A DNA stretch of 64,000 bases from Ganoderma boninense (taxonomy: Eukaryota; Basidiomycota; Agaricomycetes; Polyporales; Polyporaceae). The stretch covers positions 1,886,728 to 1,950,727 of the forward strand of contig CM035305.1 of NCBI GenBank assembly GCA_002900995.3, read 5' to 3'. Positions within the stretch are counted from its first letter, which is position 1, and each line of letters starts with the position of its first letter. The notes beneath the pieces are model-generated. The model saw only the letters and a program-made list of their open reading frames with translations, was not told the DNA's origin and did not search any database. The position numbers and the translations under genes are program-made. This document shows, in pieces, positions 34,327 through 45,423 of the stretch.

Positions 34327-34335
34327 GGGTATCGT

Positions 34336-35137
34336 TGGCCGGCAGTCCCCAGCCAGCGGACACAGTCCATTCAGTCGCAAAAATATGTGTGTGGGCGTGT
34401 CCATGGCGATTCTAGCGTGTTCGCACGCCGTAGATACAACTCCACAGAGCCCCGGCCATGCGCTCGCACCGAACACAGGTTTCAGACGGCTGCTGCCATC
34501 TGGACCGCTGAATCTAACAGGCGCTGCTGTACGGTGAAGCTGAAGGCCTAGGGCTGCGCAAGAGACCGACTGATGCGGATGAAGAACACATTCTGAGCAC
34601 ACAGCCAATCCGGCGAACTGAGCTCACGCATGTTGTTGAAATTTTTACAAAGCTTCTCCGAGATTCTTTGATTGCTTCCGAACAGCTAGGAATGAACAAC
34701 TACAGACCCAGACGGGCGCGACTCGTCCAGAATAGCGACCGCCCAACCGCGCTCCACACGGAGCAACGCGCATATAGTACCGGAAGTAGCCCTAATGTAC
34801 TGAGTAAAACCTACGCATATGCTACGTTGCGGATCATGATGATGCATCGACGTGTATCCCGGTTATTGCATGCAATACAACACGACATTATATGTCCCAG
34901 CTCTCCACAGACCGTCGCCCCGCCCCCTGCACGCAGGGGTCGGAACACGACGAGTGACGCCCCTGGCGCCGAGGGTGGGACGAGAGAACGAGATGAGGCA
35001 AAAATATAAAACGCAATAAAAAAAGCCAAACACGACAACGTTGCGGGCAAGGGAATATGAACAGCGTGGATGAGGTCGTGGTATCTTGCAGGATGGCAGA
35101 GTGGATAGCGATGGGAGGTCCGGAGACGGCCGATGCT
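34336..35137. other. Gene-poor stretch right of the fold-back element
   Basis: No gene supported. It holds the 3' flank of the expansin-like gene. The base composition is mixed, with A/T-rich patches near 34990-35030. Confidence 0.45.
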
Positions 35138-36165
35138 TTAGATCCACTCCCACTCGACGCCGTGGAGACGACCGACGGCGAAATCGGCCAGCTCAGAGAA
35201 GGCGCTAGGGGAGAAGTCGAGGTCGAACATGGCACAGCCAGTGCAGCGGTCCACGGCCATGACCTCGACAGATTTGCCCTGGTCTAGAGGGGTATATCGA
35301 TGAATTAAATTCCTTGCGCAAACAGAGCGGATGATGCGCAGTGCACTTACAGGTAGCCCGGATCATCCGCTTGCAGAGCGGGTTGTTGTTAGGGTTGCCA
35401 CCGGTGTAGCCACTGTGGCGGCGTTAATAAAGACTTGCCTATGTAGGTCGGAAGGCGGAAGTGACTTACGGGTACTGGTCGTAAAGGAGGTGGGACACCG
35501 CGACGATCTTATCACTGTCGCTGTTGGTGATGCCACACGAGCCAAGACCGGTCGCGTAGTAGGTACCTGAACGCGAAACATGTGTAACGTATGAATAAAT
35601 CAAGAACGAGGACGCGTGCCATATGGATCAGGAACGCACCGTCGCCGGAGTGAACACCAGTCAAAATGCCAAGGGGATCGCTGGCCGAGCTACCGGACGA
35701 CGCTGAAGTGGTCGGTGCTGCTGCAGTGGTCGTCTTCTTCGTAGTAGTCGGCTGGGCCGTTGTCGTCGGCTGGACCTTGGTCGTGGTGGGCTTGACGACC
35801 TGGGTCGAGGTCGGCTGCGGGTCCGCAGTCGTGCTCTCGACATTCTGGGGCGGGATGATGGAGCTGGAGCTAGCGCTGGACGTGACGTGCACCGCAGATG
35901 AGGAGTGGGTCGCACTCGAGGAATGGGAAGACGACACGGACGTGGACGACGCTGCGGCGGTGGAGGAGCGGACGCGGCAGCGGTTTGTGTTTGCGCGCTT
36001 CCTGAGCCTCTTGATGCTCTGCTCGGGAACGACTGCGGGCTCGGGGATGGAGGGCATGGCGGCGCGGCGGGCGAGCTCGCGGTGGTGGAGGCCGCGGGCC
36101 ATGTGGGGGCTCGCGATGGCGGAGAGAGCGGCGGAGAGGACAACGATGGCCTTGGAGAAGTACAT
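35138..36165 (-). CDS. Secreted RlpA-like double-psi beta-barrel (expansin-like) protein
   Basis: Exons 36165-35640, 35566-35470, 35412-35351 and 35283-35138 encode 276 residues. A signal peptide (MYFSKAIVVLSAALSAIAS) is followed by a basic, possibly Kex2-processed segment (RLRKR) and a ~100-residue Ser/Thr/Pro-rich linker that should be O-glycosylated. The C-terminal ~100 residues are the double-psi beta-barrel: GTYYATGLGSCGITN, IVAVSHLLYDQYPG, NNPLCKRMI, VEVMAVDRCTGC and FDLDFSPSAFSELAD, with the family Asp (VDRC). Fungal members (loosenin/cerato-platanin-like expansins) loosen or bind plant or fungal cell walls without clear hydrolysis. It fits the plant-biomass lifestyle suggested by the mannanase. 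Confidence 0.9.
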
Positions 36166-36776
36166 GGTCGTTATTGGGAGGGAGCGTGGATTGTAGGGAG
36201 GGTTGGGGAAGGACTGGACAGGCCTGCTCGGACAAGGAAAAGAGGGAGCGGACTTAAGTAAGGAGGGAGCGAGAGACGCAGACGGTAGACGAGCGGGGTG
36301 CGCTGTCGGTTGTTCGCGAGGCTCGGGAGGTGACGGTGGGACGATGGGGGGACGTAAGAAGAGCGGACGGCAGCCGGACGCGCAGGAAATAAAGGGCAGC
36401 CCGCGTCCCAGTTCCACCGACTCCCACGGCTCTCTCTCTCCTCCGCCCGCAGCCCGCGTCACCCATCCCCCGATCCCCGATCTTGTCGTCTCCCAAATTT
36501 TCCCCGCGCGCGTCTCGGGCCCTGGCGTCCCTCCTCGGCTTGCAACGCCGCCCGCATGCTCATCGATCCCGGCCTCGCTGCCCGCTCGCTGCTACCACCC
36601 TCGTTCACAGCCCGGGGGGCCGACGCATCTCCTCGTCGTGTCTCTTCACGTTCCAAACACATGCCATCCACGAGCTCGTCCTGTGATGCATCAACACGTC
36701 ATTCTCCTCCCCTGCACGGGACTTACTGTACAACAACAGCAGCGCACTCGCTAAGTTAATCTACACACCGCCCCGC
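36166..36776. other. Intergenic, expansin-like promoter / eIF3h 3' side
   Basis: GC-rich, pyrimidine-rich on the plus strand at 36410-36720; open frames on both strands are low-complexity Ser/Arg/Pro and not supported as genes. Confidence 0.45.
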
Positions 36777-38424
36777 TTAGTTCCCCACGTTCGCCTTGGC
36801 CGCATACATCTTGACGAGCCCAGTGCTCGCCGTCTCTTCGAGGCTCTTCCCGTACGCATCGATCCGCCCCAACAGCAGCATGCTGTCCAGTCGGCTCGGC
36901 TCTGGCGGAATCTTGAACTGCCTGCTCACGTCCTCATCCGGCAGCGGTGCCAACCCCGCCGCTATCCGCGTCGCATTCTCATCCTTCCGCTTCGCCACCG
37001 CCGCGTCCGCCTTCCCCTTCTCCCGAGCGATCTGCCGTTGCAAGTATGCCAGGTTGCCTTCCTCCGTCTTGTAATTGTCCAGCGCCTCGACAATAAGCTC
37101 CAGATTCCGCGCGGTGTTGGCGGTACCCAAGTTCAGCCTCGAGTACGATGGTGGGATGGCTGCGGACGACGTCGCCAGGGCGGGGTTCGACTGCGCTGTC
37201 GACGGGGGCGTAGCCTCAGACAACGAACAAAGGAACGCGCTCAGGAGCGCGTTGGTACGAATCTTGAGTGGCACCTCCTCCAGAATAGTTGAGAATGTCA
37301 ATCGATGGTCAATTAAGCTGTAGGTCAAATGTCCGTGAGCGTCGCGTCATTTCCTTACTCCGGAGACGTCAATCACCTCGCGGTGGAGAAGTTGTTCTTT
37401 TTGTAGGCGTTAAGGAACGGCCTCGTTAGACGGAACGCTCGGAAAGACGCGTTGCCTCGTGCAGTCTGCGAGATGTCTGTTTTGGCGAGGAAACCGTCGG
37501 GATCAATCCAGCGCGCCGAAGAACACGTTGGGGGGCACATAGATTCTCACCATGCACAATTACGACACCACCGTGCCGTAGCTTTTCTTGGTGAATTGCT
37601 TGGCTGTCAACCAACGTTTGGTTGAAAAAAGAGCCTAGGGTCATGCCCTGGTAGAAACCGATTACGCTGTCGTCCGACTGAACGTCCTTCAGGGAACGCA
37701 GCATCGACGCCTGGTACCGCGCTGGTAAGGTGTTCCGTTAACAAAACGTTCATAAATTTAGCTACGGACAAGCACTCACCCACGCCCTTTGTGGACTTGT
37801 CGTCATCATCGCTGGAATGGTGAGGAAGAGGGAAGGAGTTCGACACCTCCAAAGTGCCATCGAGGTCTAGGCCGAGCAGAAGACCATGGGCTGATGATCC
37901 TGGGGCCTCTTTTGCGTGCTTGATGATCTTCGATACCACCTGAGGTTCATACGACAGAGATGTCCCAGCGGCAGAGAGGGGATGCGCGAAGCAACCGGAG
38001 GAGATGAATGAGGAAAAACAACAGTCTCGTCAGCACGAGCGCAATATTGTAGCCACAACCCTAGAAGTTTTGCTCGATGAGACGCATGGGACAAGCATGC
38101 TGGCCTCCTCATCGCTGGGCAGGACCATCTGATGTGCACGGGTATGCGCCTACTCGCCTGGGACGCTCGTCGGAAGCACTTCGCGTCGGAAGTCCCGGCA
38201 GCATGAACGCACAGCTGAAGGGGGCGTCGTTCTGCAGTTTAGATCAAATAACTCACCATCGCATCCAGCTGCACGCTCGTAATTGAGATATCAGCTTCGA
38301 TGTCTATCACCTTCGCCATCGAGGCGGGAATGGCTTCATAAGTAGGTGCGCTCGGTGCGGGAGCGGCCTGGGGTGCGGGAAGGGTTGCAGCAAGCGCTGC
38401 TGCCATAGAAGTTGCAGCAGCCAT
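36777..38424 (-). CDS. Translation initiation factor eIF3 subunit H
   Basis: Exons 38424-38257, 37939-37780, 37721-37551, 37476-37377 and 37317-36777 encode 379 residues. An Ala/Pro-rich head leads to the MPN domain: ITSVQLDAMVVSKIIKHAKE, GLLLGLDLDGTLEVSNSFPL, YQASMLRSLKDVQSDDSVIG, FYQGMTLGSFFNQTLVDSQ, GGVVIVHDISQTARGN. The H-x-H-x7-S-x2-D metal signature is missing, as expected for this catalytically dead MPN subunit. The C-terminal helical part includes ARNLELIVEALDNYKTEEG and KIPPEPSRLDSMLLLGRIDA. eIF3h is dispensable in some fungi but aids initiation on selected mRNAs and forms part of the eIF3 octameric core. Intron 1 is unusually long for this window (317 nt). Confidence 0.93.
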
Positions 38425-39481
38425 CTTGAGGACGAAAAGACTTCACGAGACGTGTCTAGTAAATGGCCGGGATGAAACTAAGGAGTCGAGAGGAAGAAGA
38501 CGAGAACCAGAGTGTAGTAGGCGCAGACCGTGCTCTCGGCAATTTTGGATGAGGAGGAGAGGCTGTTGCCAAACATGCCACAACTCGTCCAGTCACGTGG
38601 TATCATGGGACTCACTCACCAGTCTCAGCTTACCGAAAATAAATGGTCGACTGGCAGCAGAGATAGATCATGGTGAATTCCGTGAGAACTGCAACACTCC
38701 TCGCACGGTATACACCATATGGCTGTGCATAGACGTTTAACAGCGCGCCAACTTCAAGAAAAAAATGACATAGTTGTCCTTTCAAGAGTCCGTGGCGCCG
38801 TTTGCACAAAGTGAAGTGCTCTTCATCTAACGCTTAGAACTATAAATGGAAGTCGCCCGGTCCGCCTAGTAATCTGCCGGAAGTCGACTGGTGTGCCTAA
38901 TCAAACAGAGTAGGTAAGAGATAAGTAAACCACCCTCCCGCGGCCTCCTTCCTCACAACTCATCTGAGCGTCCCTTAACTGCCACTGCCAGTGGCCAAAT
39001 AGACCACGTACGAATACGAACTCGAAAGGATCAAACGTCGTATGCCACGGGCTGTGTATGTGTATATTATCGGCGGTGCCGAGGCAAGTCGTCACTTTGC
39101 TCGGAGAAAGGAATGCTGGATGGTCCGACAACCACTCAGGAGCGGGAGCCTATAAAATAGCGATTGGGTCGGACAAAGAGTCCCTCGGGCGACAAGCCGA
39201 GCATGCTTACACGTCAAATGTCCCCAAAGAACGAGGTATGGCGCGAGTCGTGCGACGAGAGTGAAAAGAAACGGGTCTAGAGCCGAAAGACATGGAGGCC
39301 GATGCGCGATCTGCTGAAAAGGCCTAATCTTATCAGATAGGGTGGGCGGGGCCCGGCGCACGTGGGGCGGGTGGCGGAAGAATAAGTTAGCTTTGGCTCG
39401 CGGTTCCCAGTCGCTCGTCCGCTCATTGCCCCTCCCGACCTCCTCCTGCCCCTCAGCGTGCGTGCGTGCGTGCGTGCATCC
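38425..39481. other. Divergent intergenic region, eIF3h / zinc transporter
   Basis: About 1 kb without a supported gene, containing promoters of both flanking genes. A GTGC/GCGT tandem repeat ends it. Confidence 0.45.
39456..39477. repeat. (GTGC)n microsatellite
   Basis: About five tandem units of the tetranucleotide GTGC (GCGT) lie within 5-26 bp of the zinc transporter start codon, so in its 5' leader. Confidence 0.85.
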
Positions 39482-41404
39482 ATGATGTCTCGCGAAACAC
39501 GCATTATACTCCTGCTTGTAATCGACGTGTGCTTCTTCTTTACTGAACTCATCGTCGGTGCGTTGTGGCTTCCGTTCCCTACCCATGCTCCCTCCTCACA
39601 CCCATGTGCTCCAGGTTATGCCGTAGGCTCCCTCGCCCTTGTCGCGGACAGCTTTCATATGCTCAAGTGCGTTCCTTAATCTCCGCGAGGAGCTCAGGAC
39701 GTTTCGGCGGTGGTCTGATCATACGTTTTCAGTGATGTTTTGAGCTTGGTGGTTGCGCTCTATGCCATCAAGGTAAGCCCTGACCGCGCCACTTCCTCCT
39801 GTTTCAGGCATGCACACACAACCTTCCGTAGCTCACGAACCAAACACATACCGACTCTCGTTATTCATACGGTTGGCATAGAGCCGAGATTCTCGCTGCG
39901 CTCGTCAATGGCGTTTTCCTTCTGGCCCTCTGCTTCTCTATCTTCCTCGAAGCCATAGAAAGGTTCTTCAGTACACCTGGTATGTTGCCAAACAGTCCCA
40001 AGGTTCCATATTGACACATTATCCATAAACAGAGATCTCAAGCCCTCGTCTCGTCGTCTTGGTTGGATCCTTGGGTTTGGCCTCGAACATCGTGGGACTC
40101 TTTTTGTTCCATGGTAGGTTTACGGCATGTCTCGCTTGTGCCTTCCCACTCTCACTAGCGTTTTCGTGCCAGAACATGGACATGATCATGGTCACAAGCA
40201 TGGAAAGGAGTCCCTCTCCGTGTCCAAACCGCCCAGCATTCATTCCGAGTTAGAGGACGGGCAAACTACCCCCCGAGCCACCCCCGCATCCCCCATACCT
40301 CGAACCAAGTCTCGCGAGCGGTCAGCCTCGTACTCTTCGCTGTATGGTCACCCTGCCGCTACTCGCGCTTCATTCGTTCAAGCTGCGCAAGACGTCGCAC
40401 GCGCACGCTCGCCGTCTCCGTCCCGCTCCCGCGTGAGATCGCGATCCCATGTGGACCATGCACACGAGAACGGAGTCCGCGACGAGAGCGCCGTCGATGA
40501 TGCATCCACAGAGGAGAGGCAGAGCTTTTCGGAGTCCACACCTCTGTTGGCAAATGACATCGACTCGGGGCGCTCTTCACCACACTCTCTCAACGCGGAG
40601 GCCGGCCACAAACATGATCGCCATGGTGGACATGGCCACTCTCACGGGTCGATGAACATGCGTGCATTGGTTCTGCACGTCATGGGTGATGCGTTGGGCA
40701 ACGTTGGTGTCATTTCGACCGGCCTCGTCATCTGGCTCACGACCTTAAGCTGGAAGTACTACTTCGACCCGATTATCAGTCTGGTAATCACCGTGATCAT
40801 CTTCTCTTCTGCGCTTCCACTCGGTGAGTTTAACTGAAAGTGAATGCTACCGAATAGGGAGGCTGACCTTACTATCTTAGTGCGGAGCACGGCGTTCATC
40901 CTGTTGCAAGGTGTTCCTGCCACTGTTTCGTTGGAAGAGACACGCGACGCGATTCTTGCTGTAGACGGGGTGCTTTCAGTGCATGAGCTCCATATCTGGC
41001 AGCTGTCCGAGAACAAGCTCGTGGCGTCCGTGCATGTCATGGCTTCCCGCAAGCACGACTTCATGCCTATCGCCACACAGATCAGGAAGGTGTTGCATGA
41101 CCGTGGCGTCCATTCCAGCACCATCCAGCCTGAATACCACCACCCGCGCAACTCTCCGCCGGAAGAACATCTCAGGGTATGTCTACTTCGTTCCTGTTTC
41201 GAGTCCTTTGGGTGCGGAAGCTGAGAAGCCTATCCCTTCCCAGACGTCGGCGGAATCGTCGTGCCTTATCATGTGTCCCGCAGACCAAATTTGCGATCCC
41301 TCAGAAAATGCGTGTTGTCGTAAGTGCTCTCTGCCCGCCTGCTTCTTCACAACCTTCACAACGCGCTGACGGGTTTGGTAGCTCCTCCACCCACCGACGT
41401 TTAA
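39482..41404 (+). CDS. CDF-family vacuolar zinc transporter (ZRC1/COT1-like)
   Basis: Nine exons: 39482-39557, 39615-39666, 39733-39772, 39832-39979, 40033-40113, 40173-40823, 40881-41176, 41244-41319 and 41382-41404; 480 residues. The hydrophobic segments follow the CDF pattern of six TM helices. Zinc-site motifs are GSLALVADSFHMLND in TM2 and HVMGDALGNVGVI in TM5, each with H-x3-D. Before TM3 lies YGWHRAEILAALVNGV. A long loop between TM4 and TM5 begins EHGHDHGHKHGK and contains a Ser/Arg-rich stretch and a second His cluster (GHKHDRHGGHGHSHG). The cytosolic C-terminal domain has VLSVHELHIWQLSENKL and ends with paired cysteines plus CCPPPPTDV. Two in-frame ATGs open the gene; the second (39485) is possible. 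Confidence 0.93.
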
Positions 41405-41590
41405 AAACGTATCCGCTGTCATTCACATCTATTTATTGCATAATCTGTCTCTCATTACACCTTTGCCATCCTAGTCGCGAGTGTACTATTTTGCAATATT
41501 CAGATACCGCACATTCTGCACCACGATATGTATATACTGTATGGACAGTTTCAACTAGCGTCGATCCTTGGGTACCTTGGACCTCAAATT

Positions 41591-44500
41591 TCAGGCCTCA
41601 GCGGTGAACGTGGGGAAGTTCGCTACAAACGGCTGCATCGCCGTCAGCCGCTGCAGTACCATCCCGGCAGTCGTGCCTGTCCCCCGCTTCTTCAGATCCC
41701 CCGCGAGCCGCCGCGCCATGGACGTGACGGACTGCCCGAGTACGAACCGTTCCTCTCCGCAGGTCGTGAGCAGCGCCCATTCCAAATGCAGCGCAGCCGT
41801 CAGCGCGGACGAGATGACGGTGACCAGGAATTCCACGGTCGTCGCGTGTTCTGCCGCAGACATCCGGTCCGCGGACGCGACGAGCGACGGGAGGACGAGG
41901 TGCAGGAAGATCGGCAGCAACGGCGGCGAGCGCGGAGCGCGGGGGATCGTGAGCACGAAGGTCGCTAGCCGGCGCGGAGCCTCCATGTCGGCCATCGTCG
42001 CCGCGTGTCGGAGATGGGCCCAAAGCGCACCGAGGAACTTCGTAGGTGGACACAAGAGCAGGCAGCGGTCGACGTCGAGGGCGGGTGCGCGGCCGGATCG
42101 AGCGGCGGCAAGTGCATTAGAGACAAGCTGGCGGACCTGATGTGACCATTGTGACGAGGGCTCCATCTCGATTTGTAGAACTGCTTGTATTCGACGCCTT
42201 AGTGAAGATAGTTTGCCGCATGATACATGACGCACCTTCAGCGGGAAGACCAAGTGCTTGTCGAGCCGCTTGTCGGATAGGTTTTGGGTCGAAAGCTTGG
42301 AGTATTCTCTTGCAGTGTTGTGGGAACGGGTCGGGAAATAGGCGTAAGACGCTGGGCGCGGATAGCGTCAGCACCGCAGGAGGGCAGGATGAAGAGGTCA
42401 GGAGGGTCTTGAGAACGTCCAGGTGCACGGGAGCGTTGTACCTGGCCTCCAAAATCAGATTGTATGCACATATATCATGATGGTGTTACTCACCCTCGAC
42501 GTTGGATGTCCGTAAGCAGCGATCTAACGACACCAGCAAGTGTCCAGTTGAGAAGGGGGCCGAGGAAATAGGAGAGGCCGTTGCTGAGTACTTCCTTGTC
42601 CATTTTTCTCTCCATTGTCTGCATAATCGCGAAGGCGAACAAAGTTGGTGCGATTTTCAGAAGTGTCTTTGGGCGAGTCGCTCTGCTATGCCTGAGTCCC
42701 ATGCCACAAGAGAAAGAGGAAACGTGGCATACCTGAGGATTGTGTCCTCAATACCCTCGCTCCCAGGATCAAACAGAGCTTTGATCCAAGAGGAAAAGGC
42801 GGGAATCTCTTCCCCCTTGAGTTCGCTGGGACGCATCTGGGCCCCCGATGTCTTCATGAAGTCCAGGGAGACAGTTCGCTCTCCAACCTTGAACGACAAC
42901 GATACAAGCTACGAGCCGTATCCAATGAATAGTTATAGCGTGAGGGGAATGAGAATGCCTTACGTTGAAACGTGCTATGGTAGTCTCGATGAACAATACG
43001 ACATCTCCCAAGTGACTGACGGCCGATTGTGGGTCTCCTGTGTTCCTTTCCGAATTCAGCTCCACGATGTCCAACAGTACTGTAGTTCAACTACCACTGA
43101 CCAACTGTCTCGCACTCGTAGTCTTCAATGAATGCCAAAGCATGTGCGACAAGGTCGGAAATTTTCGCATGCAGAGACAGCATGTCCAGCGCTATCTCAT
43201 GCTTTGACAGCACCTTGCAGACCAGACCAAGTGACTCGGCATCTTGGTTTTTTGTGGACATTGTGAAGCGCTATTTATCCATTTAGCCACGAAGCTTCAT
43301 ACACTTTATCATGCACAGCACATTGCATACCTTTACCACAACTTCGGCGAATGCGGCATGACAACATGGATCTTTCCATGCCCGGTGAAGGAGCACTTCG
43401 ATGTCGTCAGGACTTGCTTCTGGACATAGTTTTGCCTCAAAGTATCCCTATATCGTTATTAGTCGTCACATGAGCAAGGTATCTTAGGCGGTTACTGACG
43501 GGGAGATCAACACCTGCCTCCTGTGCTTCGGTAGCAACACGAGGATGGAAGTCATTTGACAGGTTGGGTTGGATTGTTGCTACCACCGCTTGTTCTATTA
43601 CTCCAACTGAGAGGAGTTGGTATAGGAACTCAGACATAAAGGATTGTTGACTGTTTGGTCAGTTTCGATGTAACCTAGACTGAAGCGAATGTACTTACAC
43701 TACTGACTTCTCGCTCACAGTATCTGAACTCCCGGTCTGACCATTATTGTCCACCCTTTCTAACAGCTCGACTCGTTGGAGTATATGAGGTAGTGCAATT
43801 TGTAGCGCCGAATGCTAAGGACTGTTAATCATCACACCACCGCGGGAAGAAGTCTGTATATTACCCATTCGGATTCCGATATGGCTTCAGGACGTCCAGA
43901 TTTGCGGAAGGCAGCGAGGAGATGAGGTAACTATAACAGGTGTCAGGATTCGCGCCAGCGACGACGACAAGGGCATCCAAGCCTTACTCGACCGATTGTG
44001 AATGCTCTCCAGATGGCAGTAGCTCTTGTTGGTCCCGTGGCGCTGGTGCTTTGCGCCAAACAAGTCAATGCGGAGATCGTGAGCTGGGCATAGAACATCC
44101 ATGGCGCCCATGATGACCCTCGAAGCAACGCGACCAGGATCGCTACGGCGTGGGGTCCGTCACCTGAACCAAAATCGCTTGCGCGGCAACAGATCTGCAC
44201 AATGGAACCTTTGAGTGTGAAAAGATGTTCTTAGCAGTACAAGGTGTTTACCCACCAAATGGTTCAAAACTAGACTACAAGTCACGATATCCGTATCTGA
44301 GCTCGCACCGAGGACTGTGTCAGTTCTACCCAGTGCAAACTGGAATGCAGGCATCATCTGTGCATCCATGGCCGGATTATCGATGTAGTTGAGATGCACA
44401 ACAAACTGCTCGAGAACATGGCGTACGTCTCCAGAGAGACGAATGTTCTGCAATAGATCGTTGGCCTCCGAGGAAAATAATACAGCTTGTGTGGCGGAAA

Positions 44501-45137
44501 TCTGGGTGGGATCGGATACGCAGGACATCAACAGAACGAAAAGCTCAGAGGCTGATGCTGTCAATTGATGGAAGTGTGAGACGGGCAATAAGAAGGAGGT
44601 GCGAAGAAGGCCCATAGCATATTGTGCCAAACTGAGAAGCCGGGTTGCTGGTTCGGTCACTGGGACGAGGGAGCCCAACGGTGAGTGGCCAGAAGCATAA
44701 TGGTGGTCGAGGATAACTCGGCAGAGCATGTCCAGGGTTGCAGGGTTATGCAGATTGGCGGACTGTGCGGCCTGAAGGAAAGCAGAGAGGAAAACTGGGA
44801 GCGAGAGAAGTCCGTCTTGTATGGCCTCCTTCACGTACGCTTGCAAGGTGGGGTCTCCCGGATAGTCGCGGAAAAGGACAAGCACAGAGTCTGGGCCAAT
44901 TTGTATCAGAAGCAAGGACAATTAGAAGGAAGAAAACATCCATACTGCTGATTTCCGTCTCAACGCTTTGAACTGCATTGTGGGAGAGGTTCTTGGATAC
45001 GAACAGCCTGCAAAGCGCAAACCACTGGTACCCCGGATTAGTGCCGCACTTCCGACGATGAGTCCTACAACGATGCTTACCTTCGCTGCAGAGATGCCAC
45101 TCTGAAACGAATTTCTAGTCAATTCAGCCAACGACAT
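41591..45137 (-). CDS. MED5: Mediator complex subunit 5 (Med5/Nut1)
   Basis: Fourteen exons: 45137-45081, 45024-44946, 44890-44252, 44208-43988, 43930-43865, 43814-43699, 43650-43500, 43447-43331, 43270-43102, 43037-42964, 42908-42733, 42682-42494, 42441-42236 and 42183-41591; 950 residues, all phases consistent. It is all alpha-helical with no signal or TM segment. Recognisable Med5 blocks are MSLAELTRNSFQSGISAAKW at the start, HALAFIEDYECETVGD, AVSHLGDVVLFIETTIARF, SEGIEDTILRATRPKTLL, KIAPTLFAFAI and EVLSNGLSYFLGPLLNW. Med5 sits in the tail of Mediator and links activators to RNA polymerase II. The family identification comes from those central blocks; the N- and C-terminal thirds diverge quickly in all fungi. 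Confidence 0.83.
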
Positions 45138-45423
45138 CCTCCAGCACCCACAAGAACGTGGTGGTTTCGGTGTGCGCAACCATCCCGGCGCCTAAGGAGC
45201 AGCACAGCCCAAGCAACGTTCGCGCCGACCAAACAGCAACTAACTTCTAACTTCTCGTTGAATAACCAGCAAATGCCACATAGAATATTTTGAAAAGCGT
45301 ATACGTATATGTGCATTGATAAAAACATGTATAAACTAGCAAACGCCATGCGCTGATATGAGCTTGTCCCTGGTATCTATCGTGAGGTATTCGAAGTCCG
45401 ATATACATTATTTCACGGGGTAT

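Larger units (their letters stand above)
33209..34335. mobile_element. Non-autonomous fold-back (long-TIR) DNA transposon with 9 bp target duplication
   Basis: Two inverted copies of a 331 bp sequence, 33218-33548 and 33996-34326, look identical base for base by eye. They bound a 447 bp centre (33549-33995). The word GGGTATCGT directly precedes the left arm (33209-33217) and directly follows the right arm (34327-34335), as expected for a 9 bp target-site duplication. The termini begin CAGGCTCC. No transposase frame is present; the open frames inside simply read the repeat arms in both directions, so the element must be mobilised in trans. Long inverted repeats with 9 bp duplications are typical of Mutator-like elements, but superfamily assignment is inference. 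Matching arms imply recent insertion. Confidence 0.88.

Noticed and set aside
41598..42053. 151-codon minus frame inside the last Med5 exon
   Set aside because: It is a shadow of the Med5 frame, which continues correctly from thirteen upstream exons.
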